Assembly (NCBI GenBank): GCA_001599935.1
Contig: BCIJ01000039.1
Location: 27,989-91,988 of the forward strand
Direction of reading: 5' to 3'
Origin: Holtermannia corniformis
Taxonomy: Eukaryota; Basidiomycota; Tremellomycetes; Holtermanniales
Length of the DNA: 64,000 bases
In this document: in pieces, positions 11,749-20,849 of the stretch
Layout: the number at the start of each line of letters is the position of its first letter
Numbering within the stretch: the stretch's first letter is position 1
Translations under genes and position numbers: made by a program
The notes under the pieces: model-generated
What the model saw: only the letters and a program-made list of their open reading frames with translations
Told to the model about the DNA's origin: nothing
Database searches by the model: none

Positions 11749-11968
11749 TGGCGTGGTGTAGTGCTCTGGACCCTGGAATGTACTGTACTGTACGGTGACG
11801 ACTGCACGAGTGTCGTCCATTCCCAGCATAGTTTTCCATTGTCTGGCACGAGACACCGTGGCGTATGTTTGGGATGGCGAGCTCGCACTTCCCTTTGAGA
11901 CCTCGTGTATCACATATCAGTCACGCCTTGGACAGGACACTGTTGGCCAACGACCATCTTGTTTCGGT

Positions 11969-12213
11969 ATGCTCACAGTCAACACACAGCACCTGCAGGT
12001 CAGGGTCGAAGACGATGCAGCCGACAACGGCAGTACGTCGCGAGTGCTTGCCGAGCTTGAGCTGACGAGACGATAGAGGTCGTGATGGGTGTTGTCATTG
12101 GAGCTGTTGGGCTGGTCGTACTTGGCTGTGTCAGTGCAGTCATCTATTACATGTTTGGGTGTAGTTGCTTCAAGCGCAAGAGCCAAGGCAAAGATACGCC
12201 GGCGGTTGTATGA
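11969..12213 (+). CDS. Single-TM microprotein B (about 65 aa, one intron)
   Basis: The first exon reads MLTVNTQHLQVRVEDDAADNG and splits a codon after its first base at a donor gtacgtcg. The intron carries ctgac and ends gatag. The second exon reads KVVMGVVIGAVGLVVLGC and then VSAVIYYMFGCSCFK, one transmembrane helix with a cysteine-rich inner edge, then a polar tail to TGA 12211-12213. The LQVRVEDDAADN segment aligns with LKIRDDAATN of microprotein A, and both introns are phase 1 just before the helix. It converges on the SNARE gene, 70 bp away. The start is the first ATG of the exon; an upstream exon is possible. Confidence 0.5.
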
Positions 12214-12283
12214 GCTGATTGCGAACGAGTACATACACGAGCTTGATGTACAACATGACGGGAGGGACAGGCGACGGCACGCA

Positions 12284-13247
12284 TCATGTCTTGAAGACGA
12301 TGATGAGTACGAGCAAGATTAGGATCAAGCCTACGATCGTGACTGTGCTCCCTGCGCGACGTTAGTACTGTCTGATGGGCTATGCGGTACAAACCATGTT
12401 GCTTTGCGCCGTCTGCGACTGTATCGAGCCGTCGTCGCGCTCTTCGCAGTCTATCGCTCGTGCGGTCCATCGCCGCGTCCGTATCCTCGAGTAGGTCATG
12501 GTGCATGTCGAGCTCGGATCCAATCTGCAACGAGAGATTGTTTTGCCGGCCGATAGACGATGACAATAGTGCGAGACGGTCGTCTTGCTCTAGCGGGCCG
12601 ATGCTTGTCAGCGGATAAAGGCGCTGGTAGGTCCATTACTGACCGTCCATGATGTCCTGTTGGTTCGCTAGCATCTGCTGGGGGGTCACGGAACCAGACG
12701 CATCCGAGCGCCGTTCATCTTCGTCGTCTAGGAAGTCTCGGAAAGGCTCTGCAGCAGGCGTTGGTGGTTCCAGATTGACTTGTGGAACGCGCGTAAGATG
12801 TGAGACGGGCATATCGGCAGATGTAGTGACCACCGACGGCCGTGCAGATCTGCAAGCTTGTCAGCTTTGTGAGCGTCTCAGACACCCAGCTGACGCCGCC
12901 TTGCGCTCTCGCCGCAAAGTCGCACTGGCAACCTTGTCTCTTCCGTCCTCGTCCTCCTCCAATAGTTCGACGAGCCGATCATACTGCTCGGCAAGGTTGC
13001 GCACCGCCACCCCTTCCTCCCTTTCACGTCCCTTGCCTGATCCTACACGCAGCCCGCCGCTTTCAAGATCCAACTCGTCCTCAAGCTTGGTGAGGTCCTT
13101 CTTGATGGCTGTGAGGTTGCGGACGACTTGTGTTTGTGCCGAGCCGGACGGTGGGAGGTTTAGTGAGAGCAGGCGCGAGCGTTCCAGCAGGAGAGACGAC
13201 GTTGTGGTCAGTCTTTGTGATACCGAGGCGGGTGTAGGTGTGGACAT
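12284..13247 (-). CDS. Qc-SNARE, Syn8/syntaxin-8 (Tlg1)-like
   Basis: SNAREs of this class drive membrane fusion in the endosomal and late Golgi system. From MSTPTPASVSQRL at 13247 the protein has a helical N-terminal domain (NLTAIKKDLTKLEDEL, VRNLAEQYDRLVELLEED), a linker with FRDFLDDEDERRS, and a SNARE motif running MLANQQDIMDGQ, DRLALLSSSIGRQNNLSLQ, IGSELDMHHDLLEDTDAAM and RTSDRLRRARRRLD. A zero-layer glutamine is present in the SIGRQ segment. The last intron (gtttgt... ctaac... gcag) joins to the C-terminal anchor TIVGLILILLVLIIVF, ending KT. The closest match by layout is syntaxin 8/Syn8, but Tlg1/syntaxin 6 is not excluded. The start could lie further upstream in frame; the chosen ATG precedes the conserved helix directly. 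Confidence 0.85.
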
Positions 13248-13487
13248 GACGGGGATGATGGAAGCGGATGCAGCTGTGAGAGACGTTGTAGGCGTCAGTA
13301 GGCTGTTGATGAGCACGGCACAAAGTGAGCATTGTTGCAGCGACATAGCACGAGGGTAGGCTAGAGCGGCTAGCAAGCGGAGACGCTAAGATAGTGCTAG
13401 ACGTTCAAGCAAGCATCAAGCACCACGGTACAACTGGCCGATCTGCCGGATCAACGCCCTCTCCTGCGCAACATCCTACACCACACC

Positions 13488-14846
13488 ATGGCTGACTCAG
13501 ACTCGGAGGATGACTTCATGTCAGACAAGTTTCTCGCCAATGCAACAGGTTCAACGTCAAGCCAGCCTCAAACATACAGCGCCCGACGGAACCAGCAGAC
13601 GCTCAAGTCCTTACGCAAGGGTCAAGCCAACGCTCAACCGGTACAAAAGCTCGCCGTGCGCGAAGAGATTGCGCGACGTGAAGGGCTTGAGCGGAATCTG
13701 TTTGAGGAACAGCCGAATGGACCGGCTGGCGGGAACAAGGCAATGGCAATGATGATGAAGATGGGTTGGAAGCCTGGCGAGGGGATGGGCAAGAAGCAGG
13801 ATGAGGTGACGGCGGGGAGTAAACGTGCAAGGGATGAGGATGAGGAAGGTGGGGAAGCACCGAGAGGCGGGATTGGGAGCTCGAGCCGAGCGAGAGTCGC
13901 ATCACCCGTCAAGCCAACCGAGCCGATCCGTATCTCAATGTGGCAACGTGAGCCTGTGCACGGTCAAGTCAGGGACGAAGCTCACAAACCACCCAGGCCG
14001 AAAAGGCCTCACAGCACGTTCTCCAACACCACCACCGCCAGCCCTCCAAGGCCCACGAGACCCCGACGCGATCTCGCATGAACGTCTAGAACGCCTCGGC
14101 CGCGCAACCGAATCGTTCCGGGACCGTCAACGTCGCGATTTCGAGATCAAAGAGGCTGAACGACGTGGTTGGAAAGCACGAGAACGGCTCGTCGAGCTCG
14201 ACCAAGCAAAGGGGATCAAAGTGAGTTCCTTTACTTTGCAATGCTGCCGCCGACGCTGACGCGCCCAGTTCCATCCACTGCACGTCTGCCCCTTTTCTCC
14301 GAGCGAGACGATCCCCTCTGCGCTCAAGCGACTCATCTGGCCGGACCGTACACCGACGCCATCGCCGCCGCCTGATCTCGACCCGTCGATAGGCAGGGGC
14401 AGCGAGGCCGCCAACCTGTCTGAAGCGCAAAAGATTCGAGCCCAGATGCGCCGTGAGATGCTAGCGGACGAAGCGGGTGAATCAGACGACGAGCCCGGAG
14501 ATCGAGGGATGGATATCCGCAAGATGAACCGGAGGGACAAAGAGGGTGAAACGGAAGAGGTGGTGCCGATCGACGCGGAAACGCGTGAAGAGGATACGGG
14601 TGTCGATTGGGCTGCATATGTCAAGAGCGTCAATCGCGTCCTGAACGAGGATGTGAGTCCTGCTTTCTACACACTCGAGCAACGACGCAAGCTTATGTCA
14701 ACCAGGCCAAGACGTACCTCGACCTCGTCGTCTCCCAGCTCCGGTTCGAGCACCTCTACTGCTTCTGGTGTGCCGCTCAATACGCCTCGTTCGAAGAGAT
14801 GGAGGGACCCGGGGGATGTCCCGGCGAAGATGAAGATTCGCACTAA
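13488..14846 (+). CDS. G-patch domain protein, GPATCH11 family
   Basis: The N-terminus (MADSDSEDDFMSDKFL) and the G-patch (AMAMMMKMGWKPGEGMGKK), followed by EPIRISMWQ and RRKGL across the first intron, match GPATCH11/CCDC75. G-patch proteins typically bind and stimulate DEAH-box helicases, often in splicing. The middle is charged and coiled-coil-like (ERLERLGRATESFRDRQ, KEAERRGWKARERLVE). The C-terminal module TYLDLVVSQLRFEHLYCFWC, then CPGEDEDSH, corresponds to the DUF4187 Cys/His region found at the end of this family. Introns were read at about 13949-13997, 14222-14268 and 14653-14690. The protein ends at TGA or TAA near 14846 with DSH as its last residues. Confidence 0.85.
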
Positions 14847-14967
14847 GGGTTGTAGCCAAATGTAGCACGATAATGAAGGGGTTTGCATGCTGTACACTGA
14901 AAATCTACAAGAAGACACCTGGGATGCACTGGCTGACTGGACAAGTGTGATGTGGTGTGGGACGCGG

Positions 14968-16881
14968 TCAAGCGGTCGAGGCTTTGAGCACCTTTTTGAT
15001 GGCCTGTGCAACATACGTCAGCGCTTACGGTGGGAGCGAAGGGACACACCTTTTCCATCTCGCCGAGATCTTCGGTTCCAATTCGGACGATATCTCTGCC
15101 TAGCTCCGACTTGATATGCTCCATCTGGTGCCATGAGGCCTCGTCGTGTACGAACATGATCGCGATCCCTTTGCGGCCGAAACGACCGGTGCGGCCTGTA
15201 AAACCTCTCAGCATCCGTTCAGCTCGTCGCACAGAGCTGACTCACCAATCCGGTGCAAGTAGCTCTCGGTATCGACTCGGGCATCGCGACCGGGCCCAGA
15301 GGTAGGGATGTCATAGTTGATGACCATGTTGACTTGCTGGATGTCGATCCCGCGCGCAATCACGTTGGTCGTGATCAAGACTTTGGTCTTGCCCTCGCGG
15401 AAGCCATCGATGATTTCGTCACGCGAGCCGGCAATCTTGTCGCCGTGGAGCGAGGCGACCGAATGGCCTTGGGCAATCATCTTGGCTGCGACCTTGTCGG
15501 CCGTGTCTCGCAGCTGGTGGTGTCAGCCTCGTCCGCAAACGCTGACACGCTCGACTTACCCGACAGAAGATGATAGACTGGCCAATGGTCATAAGCTCGT
15601 AGAGCTCGCCGAGGATATCAAACTTTGCCTCTTCGTCTGCGCAATCCATGTACAGCTGCTGGATCGCATCGACGCTCAGTTCTTCCTTTTTCAGACGGAT
15701 CTCGTTGGCCTGCGGGCACATTCGGTTCGCATAGTCTTGCACTCGAGGCGGGAACGTGGCGGAGAACAGCAGGACCTGAGCGTCAGGAGGCAATTGCCTG
15801 CAAACTTGAGTCCGCGTCGCACGGAACAGCGGGCACTTACCGCCTCACGCGCATACTCTGCTCACCCAAGCTTTGCGCATCCAGCATCTCATCCGCCTCG
15901 TCGAGCGCAAACACACGGATCGCGCGCGCGTCCAGACACCGCCGGTTCAACATGTCCATCACCGTCCCTGGCGTACCGATGACAATGTGCGCGTCGGGCT
16001 TCTTTGTCCTGTCCCAGCCGTCCTTGACGGCGAGGAAAGTGCGGCACGGCGTGAATTGACCCATCTCGTCGACCACCGCCTGGATCTGACGTGCGAGCTC
16101 GCGCGACGGGGCGAGGCAGATGGCCTGAGGGATCAGTCTAGCTCTGAAGTCCTGGGTCTACCGCATACCTGCGGTGTGTTGTTGTCAAAGTCGACGCGGC
16201 TCAGCATCGTGAGCGCAAACGCTGCCGTCTTGCCGGTGCCCGATTGCGACTGGCCGATCATGTTGCGTGGGCTGCGATGTTACCTCAGCAAGACCTCACG
16301 TGTTGGAATCGTGCACAGACGTACGGATTGGAGAGAAGGAGGGGTAGAGCTCGCTCTTGGATCTTTGATGGCTTGCTAAACTTCATCGCATAGATACCCT
16401 TGAGCAGGTTGGGGTGCCTCGAATCCTCGTCAGCTCGATGCTATCCTGATCAAGCCAAAGGCACTGACAGGCCGAGCTCCTCAAACGTCTTGATCGAGTA
16501 CAGAGGCGAGTTGGGGTCCATTTGCTGATCTGCGAGCGTGACCTGTAGTCCACACTGCGTCAGACGGGCTCGGATCGTCATTCGGGGTGGACGCACCGAG
16601 ACTTCATAGTTGGACATGATCAGCTGGGAGTCGGCTGATATCCATCTCAGCGTTCGCTTTTCATAAAGACTATGCATCACTTACGAGCCCCAGCAGGAAT
16701 ATCGGTAACATCTACGAGCTGCTCTCCGCCCGCCGGCGCCGTGTCAGTCGAGAGTTGGCCGATCCTGGACGCCAGCGAAGCGACTTGAAGGCCGGATCCG
16801 TCAACCGGGAGTACACTGTCCCACATTGCACTTACCTCCGTTTGGCGCGGCACCATCTTGTCCTGTCGGAGACGTAGTCAT
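14968..16881 (-). CDS. DBP5: DEAD-box ATP-dependent RNA helicase Dbp5
   Basis: Dbp5 (DDX19) remodels mRNPs at the cytoplasmic face of the nuclear pore during mRNA export. All core motifs are present in order: the Q-motif region [14 protein letters not shown], motif [35 protein letters not shown] in [14 protein letters not shown] in [29 protein letters not shown], and the closing [13 protein letters not shown]. Upstream, [11 protein letters not shown] is the Dbp5-type leader, and the C-terminus [13 protein letters not shown] ends at 14968. The start [15 protein letters not shown] (ATG complement 16879-16881) gives a normal length for the family. Eight or more short introns were inferred, the one within the motif VI region being clear because the two halves HRIG and RTGRFG join in frame. 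Confidence 0.95.
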
Positions 16882-17021
16882 AGCTGGCACTTGTACTAGG
16901 AGCTCGTCAGAGCAAGATGTCTTGTTTGGTGCACGTTGCGCACGCGAATAAAGATGTGGCACTCGGACAGGGTAGAGATACATGGTTGCTGTATACAGAT
17001 GGCCAGTGCTCTGGCACGATA

Positions 17022-18484
17022 CTATGAGAGGAGAGCACCGATAGCGCCTGCTGCGCCAAGTGCTGCAAGAGGACCCGCGATTCCAAGTTGAGAGGCACCA
17101 GATGTGGGTGATGTCGCAGCACTGCAGATGGGCGTCAACGCAGCCTGTGATACACCGACGTGCTCACCTTGACGCAGAGGCCGTAGAGCTTGATGATCCA
17201 CTGCCGGTCGCGCTCGCTGCAGCTGATGAAGACGACGACGCGCTCGCCCCATCGGCATTACCGACGATTCCAACACCATACGCTCGTGTCGTGGCACCGT
17301 CTAGCACCCACTTGAGCCCGCCGAATACGTGCGCCTGGAACGTCGTGTCTTGCCAAGCTGTTTAGCTGTCAGTAGTAGCCAGAAAACCAAATGTCCTTGA
17401 CGCACTGCTGTTGTTGTGGCCAAGACTGGTGTAGAACGAGCGGCCGGCCGCAGGAGCGCCATCGGCTAGAGGCTGGGCAGACGGAGGAGACGTCTGATAC
17501 CAAGCTGAGCAAGTCGGCATTAGCAGGTGCATGCGGACGATAGTGTGTAGGTCCCAAGTCGCGACATACCGACTGGATGGGGTGAGCCCATCTCATAGTC
17601 ACCAGTGCTCTGCCCGCCGGTATCTAAGGGCCCGTCAGCATGTCTCTGCCCTTTTTACGTTGAAAGGTGACGCACTCGTATAGCTCGCCTCATCCACCGT
17701 CAATAAGACCTCGGCACCCACGCTACGTGGATCACTTCGGAAATAGTACACCTCTTCTTCCTGCTCCACGTCAGTCGCCGGTCACAAGTCTCGGGAAAGA
17801 GCAAGCGCACAAATGTCCAGCGGTCTGGGAGCATCTCTGTCGCTGGATGACTCTGGTTGAGCGGGATGAACGTCTGTTGCAGTCAGTTGTCCGTCCGAGA
17901 TGGTGGTGTCATCGCTAACCGCCTCCTGAAGTATCGGGTGATAGTCGAAGAACGCTATGCTTCATTAGCCGCAGCCCGAACCGCGCGTCAGTTGCACGGG
18001 CGCACCTCCGACCTCCTCTCCGTAAAAGCTCGAGTTGAAGAGACAAGCGGAAGCAGCGTGGATGCCGACATATGCGCCGCCGGACTGGAAATAAGTCTGC
18101 AATGCCTGCTTGCCAGACTCATCCAGCACTGCCAAGCGCATCAGTCAAGCTCCTATGGGGCTTGAAGACGCGATTAACCTTCATCCGAGTTGCTAATGAA
18201 CAAGATGGCATCAAACAGTGCCAAGTTGGCGTTGGTGAACTGGCTTCTGTCCCTACGCGGCTTCAGTCTGCATCTTTCACTGCCAACCTCCGAGACACCA
18301 ACTCGGTAAAGCTGAAGGACACATTGTTGGACGCTGCGAGGTTGCCAAGAACATCGATAGCCGTCGGGATCGAATCATGCCGATACCCGGCCGTGGCCGT
18401 ATACACCAACACCTTTGGCACAGCTTGCGCCTGAGCCAGCATTACTGCAGCTACCAGGGTGGCGATCACCCATTGTACCGTCAT
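17022..18484 (-). CDS. Secreted ThuA-like domain protein, probably GPI-anchored
   Basis: The start MTVQWVIATLVAAVMLAQAQA is a textbook signal peptide. The mature part opens PKVLVYTATAGYRHDSIPTA, then FDAILFISNSDEVLDE, FQSGGAYVGIHAAS and FFDYHPI, the pattern of the ThuA-like (trehalose-utilisation-like, class I glutamine amidotransferase-like) fold. Later exons give ADGAPAAGRSFYTSLGH, HVFGGLKWVLDG, a Ser/Ala-rich linker (ASASSSSSAAASATGSGSS), and a hydrophobic C-terminus LGIAGPLAALGAAGAIGALLS, as expected for a GPI-attachment signal. The enzymatic activity of eukaryotic members is unknown. Location at the wall or plasma membrane is inferred from the signal and the tail. Many introns; the stop is TAG complementary to 17022-17024. 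Confidence 0.82.
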
Positions 18485-18703
18485 CACACACGCCGGATCC
18501 ACTACGGCGCTTGGGCTTGATGGCCGATCCGGCCGGGTTTGCAATCACGTGACCGTCTGTGCTTGCGGCAAAGGCCTCCGCAAATCTCCAAGGGGGTCCG
18601 TTGCCGCACCCGGATTCAGCTCGACGCGACACCCCGTGAGTGAGTCTCAGCAGAGTCAGCGTGTAGTTTAAATACTTATACATAGCTCAATAAGACATCC
18701 ACA

Positions 18704-19379
18704 ATGGTCTACACCATCATCGTTCACTTGCAGTGCTTGCCTGTGAGTCGCTTCCCTTCCGTGCCCTTCCTTTGTCCTGTTGCCTGGCAACGGACAACTC
18801 GGCGGGGCTCAGACAATGGATTAGGGATGCTGACGCGGCACCATAGGACGCCGTCGACAAGATCAAGGCCAAGCTCGTCGAGGCTGCTGCTGTTTACCGC
18901 AATGACAAGGAGGTGAGTTTGTTGTCTCTTGCTTTGCGTCCGCCCGCATCCGCTCTTGCTGCCGCTGACGCACGCAACAGACGCTCGACTGGCACGTCAT
19001 GCAGGATCCCAAGGTTGGTTTATGCACTTGAGTGCCCTCCTTTCGAAGACTTACCCTGCACGCACCCAGGATGAGACCAAGTTTGCAATCGTCGAGCGAT
19101 ATGAGCAAGAGTCGTCGCAGCAATACCACTTGAACAACCCTGTGAGTGATGCCGCGAGATGGCGAACATGTAGCTGCGATGCATCCGCACGTCGATTTGT
19201 CGTGCTTGTGAATGCAGCAACGTGGTGCTGACGCATTTCGGTTTGTGCAGTACTGGAAGGTACGTCGTTCACCGCCGCCGATGTGCCGGAAGCTGACTTT
19301 GGGCTGGCAGACTTTCGACCCCTACGTCATGCCGCTTCTGGCCAAGCCGATGGACTTGACGCGCTGGGAAGAGATGTAA
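18704..19379 (+). CDS. Antibiotic biosynthesis monooxygenase (ABM)-domain protein
   Basis: Six tiny exons give a protein of about 97 residues: MVYTIIVHLQCLP, DAVDKIKAKLVEAAAVYRND, ETLDWHVMQDPK, DETKFAIVERYEQESSQQY, HLNNPYWKTF, then DPYVMPLLAKPMDLTRWEEM. This is the compact ferredoxin-like ABM fold, seen in small dimeric monooxygenases and in proteins of unknown role. Each intron has good borders (gtgagt or gttggt, ctgac, cag). One exon codes for only three residues (YWK) between two introns at about 19141-19251 and 19261-19309, so this gene is easily misannotated. A TATA-like stretch (aatacttataca) lies about 35 bp upstream of the ATG. Confidence 0.8.
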
Positions 19380-20849
19380 ACGGGCGTCCACGCTGTGGCG
19401 TGCCGCGTTGCGAGATGCATGCCTCGTCGTGTCTCTGCCCATTGCGCAGCCACCCGGGAGTGGGTGCTTCCAGGGGACCGACCGGGTCTTGGGACGCCCC
19501 TGATCACAGTTATTCCGCGGAGCCAACCCAGACTGGCTCCGCGCCCGATCGGGACCTGTACGGATCAAGTGTGAACGTGGCGACTGGCCGAACCGTTTGT
19601 TCGGTCCCGCCGGGGAGGGTGGGTTGGCTCGAGCGCGCACACGGGGAGACGACGTCCCGCCGCCGCGGGAGTGCCGGCGACGGCTTCGGGTCAGAGAACG
19701 AGCAGGATCATTGAACGCTTACGGCACGGCGTGGGTCCCGGCAGCGGCGCAGTGCTCGGGTGTGTCAGTTGCGACTCAGGGCCGGGGCGGTCACCTCTTT
19801 GTCTCGCTCCGGCGCGACGACCTTTGCTCACTCGAGCCGGCGGCGGTGGATTCTCGAGAGCACGCAGCGGGCTGGCAGTGCAAGCACGACCACGCCATAG
19901 CATCAGCCTGGGTACACGGCCACCACAGTCTTCAGTGTCGCCACTAGACGGTCGGCGGGAACACGGTGGCAAGTGCAGATCTGCGTGCTTTGTCCCTCGC
20001 CATCCTACGCACAACGACGCCTGTAGCCCCGGCGGCTTGGCAGCGGGGCAGCTCAGCGTTTTTGGACGCAGACTGGTGGGACCGGCACTGGATAGTCGAG
20101 GTACCGCCAGCAGCCGATCAGGGCGGGCGATCCGCAAAGGCAGGTGAGTGCGGTCAGTGCGCGGCATGTTCCGCGGTCCCGGAACAGTGTGTTTAGCCAT
20201 GTGCACGGGTCGTGCGTGCGCAGCCCCGGGGATCACTAGGTGCGGTGCAGTTGCTCGGCTACCCCTGTAAAGCAGCGTGAGCGATCGGCCTAGGGTCCGC
20301 CCGCCGTCGCTGCCAGGCCGGTAGAAGCTGGTTGAAACGCCAGGGGTAGCGCAGGCCCAGGAGCGCAAAGGGGTCAATAGGAGCTCGAGCTCGGCGTTGG
20401 CGCTGGCGCTCGTCGTGCACCCCGCCCGGAGGATCCTGGTCCCCGTTCGCGTTCGGTCCCAGAGGGCGCAGGACCCCTGATGGAGAGAGGCGGGACGATC
20501 CCGGACGGAAGCAGTCGTGCCCTGCCTTGTGCCGCCAGTGCTTCCGGGCGCACCGACCCCGGCTACGCCATTCTCGAGGCGGTGGTCCTTTCCGATCAGG
20601 AGCGGCTCGGGCCCTCCCTCCTAGTCGCGAATGGAAACATGCCTCAGAATCCCATCAGGGGTAGAACACACACAGGGTTGCCCGCGCTCGCTTTTTTTCA
20701 ACCCGCCGTCCGGGTAGCCTATTCGGCTCTTCCCTCGACCCGACGTCACGTATAATCGACCTATGACTCACACGTTGCTACTATAGTTTTGACCTTTACG
20801 ACTTTCTACGACCCCGACATTGGCTCCAATCTATGCGTTCATCCCTCCC
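19380..20849. other. GC-rich 1.47 kb region without recognisable gene
   Basis: The stretch is clearly richer in G and C than its surroundings. Long open frames on both strands (for example 19671-20147 plus and 19691-20377 minus) are Arg/Pro/Gly-rich and carry no conserved motif, as expected of chance frames in GC-rich DNA. It should include the upstream region of the Zn2Cys6 gene. It contains perfect short inverted repeats near its left end. Confidence 0.4.
19516..19543. repeat. Perfect 10-bp inverted repeat (CGCGGAGCCA / TGGCTCCGCG), 8-nt spacer
   Basis: The arms at 19516-19525 and 19534-19543 are exact reverse complements. It could form a GC-rich hairpin downstream of the ABM gene. It also holds CGG and CCG triplets facing each other, as in Zn2Cys6 binding sites. 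Function is unknown. Confidence 0.5.

Noticed and set aside
12649..13359. Plus-strand 236-residue Ser/Arg-rich open frame
   Set aside because: It is antisense to the SNARE gene exons and has only low-complexity composition.
19691..20377. Minus-strand 228-residue open frame in the GC-rich gap
   Set aside because: Arg/Pro-rich without motifs, overlapped by an equally long plus-strand frame; expected by chance at this GC content.
20820..20849. Upstream start for the Zn2Cys6 factor
   Set aside because: The codon at 20820 is TTG; the first in-frame ATG is at 20850.
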